Shown piece by piece: positions 1-8,420 of a DNA stretch of 64,000 nt; positions within the stretch are counted from its first letter, which is position 1, and each line of letters opens with the position of its first letter. Below the pieces are notes generated by a model. That model had not been told where the DNA came from. It searched no databases and saw only the letters and a program-made list of their open reading frames with translations. Made by a program: the position numbers and the translations under genes. The DNA comes from Metabacillus kandeliae. GTDB lineage: Bacteria; Bacillota; Bacilli; Bacillales; Bacillaceae. The stretch covers positions 62,001 to 126,000 of the forward strand of contig NZ_JAJOZE010000002.1 in the NCBI RefSeq assembly GCF_021166585.1, written 5' to 3'.

Positions 1-688
1 TCAGGCTGTAGCTTTTCCAAAGAGCCAATGTAAAGGATTCAAAATAAGCCGCATCCATTCCGTAAAGTGTAACAAGCGCTTCATTAAAATAAGAAGGCTG
101 AAACCGCGATGCATGTCCTTCTTCAATATAAAGCTTCAATATGTCATACCACTGGATGGACTCCGTCCGGATACATTCGCTTACAGCGAGTTCAACAGCA
201 TTGCTCCAGTCACCATTCTCCTCAAAAAAGGCCTTTGCCACAAAAGCAATATTCTGATAATCCGCATCAAGCCGCACCGCTTTTTTAATCGCCTGTACGG
301 CAAGATCCAGCTTTCCCTGTTCTATGTATAAAGAAAAAAGCTGCAGGGAAACTTCAATATTCAGCACTGTGCTCTCTGATTCAATTCCTTTATACAGATC
401 AAGCGCTGTCGGCAGAAAGCCCATTTCCACATAGGCATCCGCCATATTCTTTTTCGCCCACATCTCCTGCTCGTTCGCAATGTTTTCCCACTTAAAAATC
501 GCCGCTTCGTAATCTTTATAATGAAAATAAAGTTCACCCTGTGCAAATCGGATATGCGATACCTCTGCGGGATTTTCCTCTTGTGCCGCTGCAAGCAGAT
601 CGCCGAGCAGCTGAACAGGATTCATTTCCGCCCTATCTACCGTAAATGTTTCAAAATAGGTTTTTTGACTCAATTGATTTTCTGTCAT
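1..688 (-). CDS. TPR-type protein, N-terminal part (runs off the window)
   Basis: The reading frame opens with ATG at 688 (MTENQLSQKTYFETF) and stays open for 229 codons to the left edge, so the C-terminus is missing. The visible part is all helical and acidic, with tetratricopeptide-like pairs (for example GELYFHYKDYEAAIFKWENI near residue 55 and LYIEQGKLDLAVQAIKKAV near 130), which normally form a protein-protein interaction scaffold. There is no signal peptide or membrane segment in this part, so it is probably cytoplasmic. The next gene on this strand, at 1939-3333, also looks TPR-like, but a terminator and a small repeat array separate them. The exact family and any downstream domain cannot be told from this fragment. 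Confidence 0.75.
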   Translation of the reverse strand, partial: MTENQLSQKTYFETFTVDRAEMNPVQLLGDLLAAAQEENPAEVSHIRFAQGELYFHYKDYEAAIFKWENIANEQEMWAKKNMADAYVEMGFLPTALDLYKGIESESTVLNIEVSLQLFSLYIEQGKLDLAVQAIKKAVRLDADYQNIAFVAKAFFEENGDWSNAVELAVSECIRTESIQWYDILKLYIEEGHASRFQPSYFNEALVTLYGMDAAYFESFTLALWKSYSL

Positions 689-899
689 AAGACCCTCCGC
701 AATATATAATCTCTGTCTTTGTTTCCCTGTCCGGTGCTTCTTCACACATCTGTATCTATTCTTGTATTTTATCAGAGATTTTTAAGGAGATGTGTCAGAT
801 GGATGTCAATTAAGCTACAGAATCAGCCGATTTTGTAATAATTTTATCTAAATTTGGAAGGTTTTTATGAGCATTGGCAGATTGTGCGGGGGAATGGAA

Positions 900-922
900 A
901 GCCCCAGCTGGAGGCTGGGGCT
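900..922 (-). terminator. Probable terminator after the GNAT gene
   Basis: A 9-bp GC-rich stem (AGCCCCAGC / GCTGGGGCT) with a 5-base loop lies downstream of the minus-strand GNAT gene. The T-tract after the stem is short (TTTCC), so termination may be partial. Confidence 0.55.
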
Positions 923-965
923 AGAAATTTATAGATGGAAAACTGTTTGAAAGCGGGGATGCTGT

Positions 966-1040
966 GTGTAAACCGGGAAGAACGCGCATAAATCAGGAAA
1001 CCCGCTCATAAACTCCGATAACCCGCGCATAAACCGCCAA
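966..1040. repeat. Short phased array, GCGCATAAA keyword
   Basis: Three copies of CGCKCATAAA (one as CGCTCATAAA) plus a degenerate one recur every 20-21 bp between the GNAT gene and its terminator. The same keyword recurs at 20325-20415. It appears to be a short member of the 21-bp phased arrays described at 27690-28430. It has no coding potential. The remainder of the 689-1090 gap shows nothing else apart from the terminator hairpin. Confidence 0.6.
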
Positions 1041-1090
1041 ATCAAGCATCACTTACTATGAAAACAGCTCCCGCCTTCTCTCCAGCAGCA

Positions 1091-1918
1091 CTAAAATGAA
1101 ATTACCACTGCATCCATAACAGGCTCATACCCAATATTGGTGTAAATTTTATTCGACGTTGGATTATCAAGATCTGTATAAAGGGTCAGGGACTGATAGC
1201 CTCTGTTCAACAGCAGCCTTGAGAGCGCTGCAACACAGTCTGTCGCATAGCCCTGCTTTCTTTCATCCTTCGGCGTGTAGACAAAGTTGACGGTAATGTT
1301 CCGTCTTGTAGGGCGGGCTGCATTGGCAATGGAGACGAGCCTGCCGCCTGCTTCCCAGCCATAAAGGCTTTGGCGCCGCAAAAATTCACGGCTTTTCTCT
1401 TCAGCTTCCGATCTGTCTAACGGATCTCCTGTTTCTTTTCCGAACTGATACATCCAGTCAGTAATCATATCAAGGTCCCGCCTGTCAGCTTTCACAAGCC
1501 GGCCTTTTTCACTTGGCACTATTTTCGCCTCTGTCATTTTATAAAGGCGCTGGTTCATCCTGATTTTCACATCAGTTCCGTAAGCTGCAGCAATTTTCTC
1601 TGAGAGCTTCAGCGTAAATTCTTTCTCGCCAACAAGCCCAGGGATTTCCTTTACTTTTTCCATCAGAACAGAAACGAACTTCTCAGCATTCAGCCCTCTT
1701 GGCTTGCTCATCACAATTTGGCGGCGGATGGTTTGAAAAAGCACGGCAGCCGGCTGTCCATCTTCTCTTGCCAGTGCCATTAAATAAGGGATTGTTTCGC
1801 TTCCGGCGTTCATCAGCAGACCCAGGATCAGGCTGTTTTCCGCTTCATCTTCCTCTAAAAAAGGGATGACAGCCGCTTTAAAAGAATCAAGGCTTTCATA
1901 TAGAATCAGTTCCGTCAC
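1091..1918 (-). CDS. GNAT-family N-acetyltransferase
   Basis: This 275-residue cytoplasmic protein has a C-terminal GNAT fold. The segment NFVYTPKDERKQGYATDCVAALS near residues 210-230 matches the acetyl-CoA pyrophosphate-binding motif A (V-Y-T-P..-R-x-x-G-x-A), followed by the typical end LYTDLDNPTSNKIYTNIGYEPV. The N-terminal half is less conserved, as in two-lobed GNAT proteins. The start is GTG at 1918, preceded by AGGAGGGATTCCC. It lies 20 bp after the TPR-like gene at 1939-3333 and is probably co-transcribed with it. Members of this subfamily acetylate small molecules or protein termini; the substrate here is unknown. Confidence 0.85.
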   Translation of the reverse strand: MTELILYESLDSFKAAVIPFLEEDEAENSLILGLLMNAGSETIPYLMALAREDGQPAAVLFQTIRRQIVMSKPRGLNAEKFVSVLMEKVKEIPGLVGEKEFTLKLSEKIAAAYGTDVKIRMNQRLYKMTEAKIVPSEKGRLVKADRRDLDMITDWMYQFGKETGDPLDRSEAEEKSREFLRRQSLYGWEAGGRLVSIANAARPTRRNITVNFVYTPKDERKQGYATDCVAALSRLLLNRGYQSLTLYTDLDNPTSNKIYTNIGYEPVMDAVVISF

Positions 1919-1938
1919 GGGAATCCCTCCTATTGCAG

Positions 1939-3333
1939 TCAGGCTAAAGTGGACTTCTGCATGGTTGTATAAAGCGCCATGTAGCTTTTCGATTCCTCGA
2001 TCTGCCCGATATCACGGTATGCTTTCATCAGCCACTGCACAGGCGCCGGATCATCAGGCCTGAGCTCCATTTCCCAGCTGAAGCATTCAATCGCCTGCTG
2101 GTAAAGGTGATACTCAAAGTACAGCTTGCCAAGCGAAAGCTGCTGCTCCGGATCATCCTGCATCGCTATCATGGACTGAAATTGCTTCAGCACAGGCAGC
2201 TTGCTGTGGGCTGCAGCGATCGGCTTCAGCCATTCGTGAACAGCTGATAGCTCCCAGGTTTTTAACAGGGCCGGAATCAGCGTCCGGAGAATTTTCTCCT
2301 GATGTTCAGCTCCCTGCAGCTCTATCAGGCAATTTTGAAGCTGCTCAAGATTGATTTGCCCGTAATCAAGACTGTCTTTTTCAAGAAGCTCTGCCAGCTG
2401 CAAGGATTGAGAAGGAGATAATGATGGCTGTTCTGACAAAAGATTAATGGCATCTTCATCTCTCCCCTGATGAAGAAATGCTTGAAGCAGCTCTTGCAAT
2501 AGTCTGGGGTCCTTAACGGCTTTTTTATAAGAATCCCACAGCAGCAATGCTTTTTCATCAGCAGAATAATGAGCTGATACAAGCTTTATATAGGAATCAA
2601 AATCAGAGCCGCTCTGATCATTCCGAATGCGGTCTATGTATAGAGCAAGCTGGTCCATCCAGCGTCCTTTGCCTTTATAATAGGCTTCGAGGGCAGCCAG
2701 TGAAATGCTGTCCGTCCTTTTTTCAAACAGCTGCATTTCAGCATACAGCGGGTCTTTCTCCATGTAGCTTTGTGGTGCGCCTTCATACAGCATTTTGTAT
2801 TTTTGAAAATTCATCTGATTGGCCATATCCTGGCCCCACTTGTTTTTTGGATCCATGGCCAGAAGGACCATAACCATTTGATAAGCATGGCGGAATTGCC
2901 CGTTTCTTCTAAAATCGAGGAAAAACTTCTTTATAATTTCCGTAATTTTTTCTGCTGAAAGGAAGGAATCAAAATAAGTCAGCAGGTAGGCTGTTTTTTG
3001 AGGAGTGTACTGCTTTGTCATTTGCTTGAACACTTGCTTGACTGTTTTCACAGAAAGGGATGGATTTTCTTCAAGGCACGAGGCAATGAGAGGATGCGGA
3101 GCCTCAACCGTAATTCCGTGCTGAAAAGCATAGGAAAGGCGGGAGCCTTCTTTCGGCTTAGTCTGTTTCGCGAGCAAAAACTTATTAAGGTAAAAATAGA
3201 GATAGGCAGGCTCATTCTCTTCATCGAGCGCCTCAATAATTTTCATTCGGTTATGAAAAGCCATCTGCACAGCCTTCCATCTTTTCGGCTTATCATTCAT
3301 GGTAACGGTTATCCATTGGTCCTGGCGGTTCAT
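1939..3333 (-). CDS. TPR-like helical repeat protein
   Basis: The 464-residue product is almost entirely helical, with degenerate TPR units. The clearest is near residues 400-455 (LGKLYFEYHLYQQAIECFSW, then LRPDDPAPVQWLMKAYRDIG). There is no signal peptide or membrane span, so it is probably a cytoplasmic scaffold or a regulator of protein interactions. ATG at 3333 follows GGAGGGGAT. The GNAT gene follows after 20 bp. Its composition resembles that of the fragment at 1-688, suggesting related roles. I do not recognise a named Bacillus orthologue, and no catalytic motif is visible. Confidence 0.75.
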   Translation of the reverse strand: MNRQDQWITVTMNDKPKRWKAVQMAFHNRMKIIEALDEENEPAYLYFYLNKFLLAKQTKPKEGSRLSYAFQHGITVEAPHPLIASCLEENPSLSVKTVKQVFKQMTKQYTPQKTAYLLTYFDSFLSAEKITEIIKKFFLDFRRNGQFRHAYQMVMVLLAMDPKNKWGQDMANQMNFQKYKMLYEGAPQSYMEKDPLYAEMQLFEKRTDSISLAALEAYYKGKGRWMDQLALYIDRIRNDQSGSDFDSYIKLVSAHYSADEKALLLWDSYKKAVKDPRLLQELLQAFLHQGRDEDAINLLSEQPSLSPSQSLQLAELLEKDSLDYGQINLEQLQNCLIELQGAEHQEKILRTLIPALLKTWELSAVHEWLKPIAAAHSKLPVLKQFQSMIAMQDDPEQQLSLGKLYFEYHLYQQAIECFSWEMELRPDDPAPVQWLMKAYRDIGQIEESKSYMALYTTMQKSTLA

Positions 3334-3402
3334 TCTATCCCCTCCATGTTTGATTCATCCGGAATATGGTTCTACCTTTATATTAGCACTTTCAGGACAC
3401 AC

Positions 3403-3443
3403 GAAAAAGAAAAAGCTTGAGGGCTATTTGCCGCACAAGCTTT
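3403..3443 (-). terminator. Terminator of the small HTH gene
   Basis: The stem AAAGCTTG / CAAGCTTT lies just downstream of the HTH gene on the minus strand and is followed by TTTTTCTTTTT. Confidence 0.75.
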
Positions 3444-3455
3444 CTGCATCTTATT

Positions 3456-3686
3456 TTAATCTTCGTCTTTAATATCCGGATCCTCCGGAATCGGCTCATT
3501 CTGCCACTCTGCCAGCTGCTTTCTTGCCTTCTCCAGCTGTTCATGATGCGAATTGAACTGCTCCTTATTTATGAGGTACTGCTGTCCATCATGCAGCGCC
3601 CGAATTTTCTTCTGCACCACAAGACTTTCAATATAATCCTCAGGCAATGATAAATGCTCCGCTGTTTCTTTAATTGTCAGATACAT
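3456..3686 (-). CDS. Small excisionase-type helix-turn-helix protein
   Basis: This 76-residue protein begins MYLTIKETAEHLSLPEDYIE, the winged-helix pattern of the HTH_17/excisionase family (TIKETAEHL followed by a recognition helix and a short basic wing, KKIRALHDGQQYLINKEQF). The tail is acidic (PIPEDPDIKDED). Such proteins bind DNA, but many chromosomal Bacillus copies are not linked to any mobile element, and no integrase lies nearby. It is monocistronic, with its own terminator. Function beyond DNA binding is unknown. Confidence 0.75.
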   Translation of the reverse strand: MYLTIKETAEHLSLPEDYIESLVVQKKIRALHDGQQYLINKEQFNSHHEQLEKARKQLAEWQNEPIPEDPDIKDED

Positions 3687-3769
3687 TTCTCTTCACCCCA
3701 ATTCTAAAAAATTGCCGTCTTCTATATCATTCTCATCAAAATCTTACTTTATGGCACAGCACACGTCAA

Positions 3770-4500
3770 CGTACAGATATGGACAATTGCTGGCAAATGG
3801 CAATTGGGTTCGCCAACCTCCATATTATATCCGCCGAATGAAGGATCATTAACCTCATCTAATTTATCCAGGCCTTTCCTAGGGACGCAAAACTCATTTT
3901 TTAACACGCAAAATCTAGTTTTGCCTCCCTGCCCCGTGTCCTGCACTGCCCGTATTCACCGAAACAGAGCTCATATTCGCCAAAACTCTTATCATATTCG
4001 CCAAACTAAGCTTTATATTCACATAAACACCATTTAATTTATCCGAGCCTATGATAGAGGGACAAAACCCCTTTTTCAACACGCAAAACCTAGTTTTTCC
4101 TCCCCAACCCGGGTTCAGCACTGCCCATATTCACCGAAACAGAGATTATATTCACCAAAACCCCTTTCATATTCGCCAAACTAAGCTTTATATTCACCAA
4201 AACACCGTTTAATTTATCCGAGCCTATGATAGAGGGACAAAAACCCTTTTTCAACACGCAAAACCTAGTTTTTCCTCCCCAACCCGGGTTCAGCACTGCC
4301 CATATTCACCGAAACAGAGATTATATTCACCAAAACCCCTTTCATATTCGCCAAACTAAGCTTTATATTCACCAAAACACCGTTTAATTTATCCGAGCCT
4401 GTGACAGAGGGACAAAACTCATTTTTCACCACGCAAAACCTAGTTTTGCCTCCCCACCCCGGGTCCTGCATATTCACTAAAACTACTAAATTTATCAAAC
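3770..4500. repeat. Tandem 175-bp repeat array with 21-bp phased TATTCACC keywords
   Basis: Four tandem units start at 3907, 4082, 4257 and 4432, exactly 175 bp apart. Inside each unit the keyword ATATTCACC (or ATATTCGCC) recurs at exactly 21-bp steps, for example 4127, 4148, 4169, 4190 and 4211. The rest of each unit contains GACAAAA-C4-T5-CAACACGC and CAAAACCTAGTTTT. The first unit is the most diverged. Minus-strand frames of about 68 residues repeat through the array, but 175 is not a multiple of three and no ribosome site precedes them, so they are not genes. Confidence 0.85.
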
Positions 4501-4540
4501 TCCAGCCACAAAACCCCTCTCCCCACACCTCCGCTCTTTC

Positions 4541-4573
4541 CCAAAACAAAAAGCAGCGGAACCCCCGCTGCTT
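4541..4573 (-). terminator. Terminator of the yjgB-like gene
   Basis: A 9-bp stem AAGCAGCGG / CCGCTGCTT is followed on the minus strand by TTTGTTTT. Confidence 0.85.
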
Positions 4574-4582
4574 CTACTCTTA

Positions 4583-5164
4583 TTATCGTTCTACCAGATT
4601 CACATGAGAAGCTGTCCCGTCCTGCTTAATAATAAACTGCACCTCATACTTGCCGGTTTTATAAACATAATCCTTCTCGCCTGTTCCCGGCACCTTCCGG
4701 ATCTCATCTGCCAGTCCAAATTGCTTTTCTAATAAAACAGGAGTGACACGTCCGAGGTTTGTTTGCCGTTCTACGTTTGTTCCGAAATAGCGGATTTCTT
4801 TAATGGTGCCGTTTCTGTTATAGGAAAAAGCATATCCCGGATTCCCCATATTTGCCGAGTAGACATCAAAAGAGCTGCTGCCGCTGGCAGGCCTTTCAGG
4901 TGTACCGATTTTTTTGTAAACGTCCGATTTTGTGCTGACGCCGATTTTCAGGCCTTCCACAACCTTGGGAAATTGCCCTTTAAAGGCTGAATTGTAAAGG
5001 CTGTTTGCCGTGTTAATGGCACCCTGATCCTCATTGGCTTGCGCGGTAACTTTCACTTGGCTTGCTTCTGCTGCATTCCCATCAGTTAATCCAAAGGCAG
5101 TACCAGCAAGAACAGTACCTGTGACAAGGGAAGCAGAGATGAGTTGTTTGGCTTTCTTTTGCAT
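4583..5164 (-). CDS. yjgB: Secreted YjgB-family protein (DUF4309)
   Basis: The 193-residue product starts at ATG 5164 with GGAGGCGATAACC in front; the open frame extends further upstream but has no ribosome site there. Residues 1-33 form a signal peptide (MQKKAKQLISAS, a hydrophobic stretch LVTGTVLAGTAFGL, then a small-residue cleavage region NAAEA), so the protein is exported. The remainder matches the DUF4309/YjgB pattern: LKIGVSTKSDVYKKIGTPERP, a YAFSYNRNGTIKEIRYFG strand pair, and a C-terminal YEVQFIIKQDG. The fold is thought to act extracellularly, but its role is not established. It is a single-gene unit with a clear terminator. Confidence 0.85.
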   Translation of the reverse strand: MQKKAKQLISASLVTGTVLAGTAFGLTDGNAAEASQVKVTAQANEDQGAINTANSLYNSAFKGQFPKVVEGLKIGVSTKSDVYKKIGTPERPASGSSSFDVYSANMGNPGYAFSYNRNGTIKEIRYFGTNVERQTNLGRVTPVLLEKQFGLADEIRKVPGTGEKDYVYKTGKYEVQFIIKQDGTASHVNLVER

Positions 5165-5293
5165 GGTTATCGCCTCCTCTCTATACTGGTTCCACAATCT
5201 ATCAAATCCAAACATAATTTTACAGGGAAATTCCCAGACAAATTCCAAATAAAAGGGTAAAATGATTTCATAACTTACTAGGGGGTTCCTCCA

Positions 5294-6067
5294 ATGCTTG
5301 AACCGTTTACCATAAAAATTGATGCTTTCGGGACAGACCGGCGGGTGACTGTCTATCTTCCAAAAGAGTACCAAACCAGCGGAAAAAGCTACCCTGTTCT
5401 ATATATGCACGACGGCCAGAATGTTTTTCTGGATGAGGAAGCGTCCGGCGGCATTTCTCTTGGCTTGCAGGAATACCTCGAAAAAAAAGATCTTGACGTT
5501 ATTGTCGCTGCCATTGACAGCAGCAGGGAAACAAACGGCAGAGTCAATGAGTATTGTCCATGGCAAAACGGGGCCTACAGTGAAAGTATTCTCAGATTCA
5601 GGGACCCTTCAGGCGGAAAAGGCAAAGAGTACGCAGAGTTTGTCACTGAAAAACTGAAGCCCTATATGGATCAGACCTACAAAACAGATCCCGGGAAATC
5701 TTATATGGCAGGCATCTCGCTTGGCGCCATGATTACGGCCTATATCTTCTGCCGCTATCCAGGCGTTTTCAAGAGAGCTGCTCTGCTTTCACCTGCCTTT
5801 TACCGGAACCAGGAGGAGATGGAAGAGCTGATCGCCAAAAGCGACCTTTCCGGCATCGAAAAAATTTACATGGACTGCGGAACAAATGAAGGCGGAGACG
5901 ATGACCGCATCAGCCAGGAATGTCTCTCGTGGAACAGAACGGTTTATAGTTTACTGAAGGAAAAAGAAGTAAAACTGCGCTATGAAATTATTCCGGGTGC
6001 TCTTCACGAGTACACCTACTTCAGAAAAAGGATGCCAGAGGTTCTTTCCTTCCTTCTGAACGATTAA
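5294..6067 (+). CDS. Esterase-like alpha/beta hydrolase
   Basis: This 257-residue protein belongs to the esterase-D/enterochelin-esterase-like group of alpha/beta hydrolases. Visible parts are the strand PVLYMHDGQNVF, the nucleophile elbow AGISLGA (Ser near 140), and a histidine in PGALHEYTYFRKRMP near the end; the acidic residue is probably in CGTNEGGDDD. There is no signal peptide, so it is cytoplasmic. ATG 5294 follows AGGGGG with good spacing. It is the only plus-strand gene in this stretch and is closed by a bidirectional terminator. Family members hydrolyse ferric-siderophore esters or carbohydrate esters; with no siderophore genes nearby the substrate is open. Confidence 0.8.
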   Translation: MLEPFTIKIDAFGTDRRVTVYLPKEYQTSGKSYPVLYMHDGQNVFLDEEASGGISLGLQEYLEKKDLDVIVAAIDSSRETNGRVNEYCPWQNGAYSESILRFRDPSGGKGKEYAEFVTEKLKPYMDQTYKTDPGKSYMAGISLGAMITAYIFCRYPGVFKRAALLSPAFYRNQEEMEELIAKSDLSGIEKIYMDCGTNEGGDDDRISQECLSWNRTVYSLLKEKEVKLRYEIIPGALHEYTYFRKRMPEVLSFLLND

Positions 6068-6099
6068 AGAGGTGCAGCATTTGCTGCACCTCTTTTTTT
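6067..6099. terminator. Bidirectional terminator
   Basis: A 13-bp perfect stem (AAGAGGTGCAGCA / TGCTGCACCTCTT) with a 2-base loop is followed by a run of T on the plus strand. It ends the esterase gene and lies exactly at the 3' end of the convergent permease operon. Confidence 0.9.
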
Positions 6100-6925
6100 A
6101 CTCCTTGACAGACCCGGCAGTAAGCCCTGAAACAATCCGTCGCTGGAAGATCAGAACAAGAATAACAAGCGGAACAGTTACCACAACTGTTGCGGCTGAG
6201 ATTTCACCCCATGGGATCGTGTACTGCCCCTGGAAGAGGGCAATTCCGACTGGTACAGTTTTGTAATTTGTTTCTGTGTTGATGGTTAAGGCAAACAGGA
6301 ATTCGTTCCATGCTGCGATGAACACGAGAATCGCTGTTGTGAAAATTCCCGGTGTCGCAAGCGGCAGGATGACTTTCCAGTAGGTCTGCATTAAGCTTGC
6401 TCCATCAATTTTCGCTGCTTCTTCCAGATCGAACGGGATTTTTCTGAAGAAGGTCACGAGAATCCAGATTGCAAGCGGAAGGGCGATCGTTGTATCAGGG
6501 ATAATTAATCCAAGATAAGAGTTTGTGAGTCCAAGGTTTTTCATAATAATATAGATTGGCGAGATAATGGCAATCTGCGGGAACATGGTAACCGACAGCA
6601 CCAATCCGAGGATAAAGGTTTTTCCCCAGAACTGCAGCCTTGCAATGGCATAGGCAGCAAAAGATGCCACAAAAACGGTGTAGATTGTTGTAATAAAAGC
6701 TACGACAAAGCTGTTCCATAAGTAGCGGGAGAACGGATAGTTGAAAAAGACTGAGATATAGTTTTTCAGCGTTGGGTTATCGGTAAACGGCGTGAATGCT
6801 TTATCGCCGAACAATTCTGTCGCCGGTTTAATAGAGGCAAGCAGAATCCACAAGAAAGGAAACATCACAAGGAATACAAAGACAACGAGCAAGACATAAA
6901 ACAGGATACCTGGCTTTTTATTCAT
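6098..6925 (-). CDS. Sugar ABC transporter permease, MalG type
   Basis: This 275-residue integral membrane protein of the CUT1 carbohydrate importer family has about six membrane segments. The EAA loop that docks to the ATPase is EEAAKIDGASLMQTYWKVIL near residue 175. MalG-type features include the N-terminal FPFLWILLASIKPATELF and the C-terminal VAGLTAGSVKE-like end (here VSGLTAGSVKE). It is the last gene of the lacI-SBP-MalF-MalG cluster, 14 bp after the MalF-like gene. It forms a heterodimeric channel with that protein. No ATPase gene is present in the cluster, so a shared MsmX-type ATPase elsewhere is likely. Confidence 0.93.
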   Translation of the reverse strand: MNKKPGILFYVLLVVFVFLVMFPFLWILLASIKPATELFGDKAFTPFTDNPTLKNYISVFFNYPFSRYLWNSFVVAFITTIYTVFVASFAAYAIARLQFWGKTFILGLVLSVTMFPQIAIISPIYIIMKNLGLTNSYLGLIIPDTTIALPLAIWILVTFFRKIPFDLEEAAKIDGASLMQTYWKVILPLATPGIFTTAILVFIAAWNEFLFALTINTETNYKTVPVGIALFQGQYTIPWGEISAATVVVTVPLVILVLIFQRRIVSGLTAGSVKE

Positions 6926-6939
6926 AGATTTCCCCTCCT

Positions 6940-8277
6940 TTACTTGCCATCATTCAGCAAGTCCCTTCCGAGGAACTTGATGTAGATCATGGAGATGATG
7001 GCGACAAAGACAAACACGATAACCGAAATGGTTGATCCTTCTCCGAACTTCTGCTGGCTGAACATCACCTGATACGCAAAGGAAGAAATCGTTTCGGTCG
7101 AGTTTGCCGGTCCTCCGCCGGTTAACACGTAGATCAAGTCAAACACACGGAATGCATCAAGCGTCCTGAACAGCAGAGCGACGAGCAGGCTTGACTTTAA
7201 AAGCGGCAGGGTAATTTTTGTGAACTGCTTCCATTTTGTTGCCCCGTCAATGCTTGCAGCCTCATAAAGGGACGCAGGAATGGTCTGCAGGCCTGCCAAA
7301 AGCAGAAGCGCCATGTACGGTGTTGTTTTCCAAACATCTGTAAAGATAACAGAAAACATTGCGCCTTGTGCGGTTGTCAAAAGATTCGCCATATCAGGTA
7401 CAAGGTGAAGCGTTTCAAAAATTTTCGCTACAATCCCGTTCTGGCCGTCATATAAAAACTTCCACATGAGGGCGGATACGGCTGTCGGGATGGCCCATGG
7501 AATAAGAATCGTTGCCCTGATTAATCCTCTTCCAAAGAAGGCTTTATTGATTAAGAGAGCGATTCCGAGCCCGATGACAAGCTCAACACCGACAGATACG
7601 ACAGTAAAGAATAGCGTATTGCCTAAAGCATGCCATGTTCTTGATCCTGTCAGATAATTTGCGTAGTTTTTAAAGCCGATGAAGTTCGGCTCCTGCATAA
7701 CCTGGGACATTCCTTGCGACAAGCCGATCAGCTTGCTGCCCTGATCAAGCTTAGTTTCCGCATTGACAGCTTTCAGTTTTGCGGTGATATCCGTTGTTTC
7801 GCTGATGAGTTTTTTTGCTGAAGCCGAGTCAATGCTGGCAATAGCTTCATTCGGATTGATAGATTCAAAATTCAGGAGTTTATCATTAATAGAATCATAT
7901 TTTTTCTTTGTTTCCGGATTGCTTTGAATATTGGAATCAATTGCTTCCAGTCTGTCCTTCATGTCAGTCAATTGATCAGCAGCATGTCCTTTTTTAATTT
8001 CATTGTCCAATCCGCTGATTAAAAATGGGAACGTATTTAAATAACGGTTTAGATCCAGACGGTACTCAAACGTAGTGGTCGATTTTGTCGGTTCATTTAA
8101 TCTGAGATCAAATAAACTGTAGTAAAAGGACTGAATAACGGGCCAGATGGCAATGACAAGAATGAGAATCAGCGATGGTGCAACCAAAACATACCCCGTT
8201 TTCTGAGTGCGGGATTTTGGTTTTTTCTTCGTTTTTGGAGCAGGTTCCTTGTTCAGCTTCGGCGGCATTACTTCCAT
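6940..8277 (-). CDS. Sugar ABC transporter permease, MalF type, with large external insert
   Basis: The product has 445 residues, whereas CUT1 MalF-type permeases of Gram-positives usually have about 290-320. The first membrane segment (residues 28-55, LVAPSLILILVIAIWPVIQ) is followed by an extra region of about 135 residues (62-196), rich in K, D, E, S and N and predicted helical (IKKGHAADQLTDMKDRLEAI, ASAKKLISETTDITAKLKAV). The canonical FIGFKNYANYL then restarts the family pattern. The EAA loop is YEAASIDGATKWKQFTKITL near 345. By topology the insert is extracellular, as is the P2 loop of E. coli MalF. ATG 8277 follows AGGGAGTGAGAAA. Confidence 0.92.
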   Translation of the reverse strand: MEVMPPKLNKEPAPKTKKKPKSRTQKTGYVLVAPSLILILVIAIWPVIQSFYYSLFDLRLNEPTKSTTTFEYRLDLNRYLNTFPFLISGLDNEIKKGHAADQLTDMKDRLEAIDSNIQSNPETKKKYDSINDKLLNFESINPNEAIASIDSASAKKLISETTDITAKLKAVNAETKLDQGSKLIGLSQGMSQVMQEPNFIGFKNYANYLTGSRTWHALGNTLFFTVVSVGVELVIGLGIALLINKAFFGRGLIRATILIPWAIPTAVSALMWKFLYDGQNGIVAKIFETLHLVPDMANLLTTAQGAMFSVIFTDVWKTTPYMALLLLAGLQTIPASLYEAASIDGATKWKQFTKITLPLLKSSLLVALLFRTLDAFRVFDLIYVLTGGGPANSTETISSFAYQVMFSQQKFGEGSTISVIVFVFVAIISMIYIKFLGRDLLNDGK

Positions 8278-8375
8278 TTTCTCACTCCCTTAATTTCGCT
8301 TCTCAACAAAGTTTAAGAAAAGATAGGTTGGAATCTTTTCTTAAAATTTATGGAAAAAGTGGTTTCATAAAAACA

Positions 8376-8411
8376 GGAGGCCGGCTGAAGAACTAGCTTC
8401 AACCAGCCTCC
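8376..8411 (-). terminator. Intercistronic hairpin between binding protein and permeases
   Basis: A 15-bp stem with two G-U pairs (GGAGGCTGGTTGAAG / CTTCAGCCGGCCTCC on the minus strand) is followed by TGTTTTTAT. Such a hairpin after the solute-binding gene normally protects or partly terminates the message, giving more binding protein than permease. Confidence 0.75.
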
Positions 8412-8420
8412 GATCAAGTA

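Noticed and set aside
3915-4549. Repeated 68-residue minus-strand frames (MLNPGWGGKTRFCVLKKG…)
   Set aside because: They restart in every 175-bp repeat unit, which is not a multiple of three, have no ribosome sites and lie wholly in repeat DNA.
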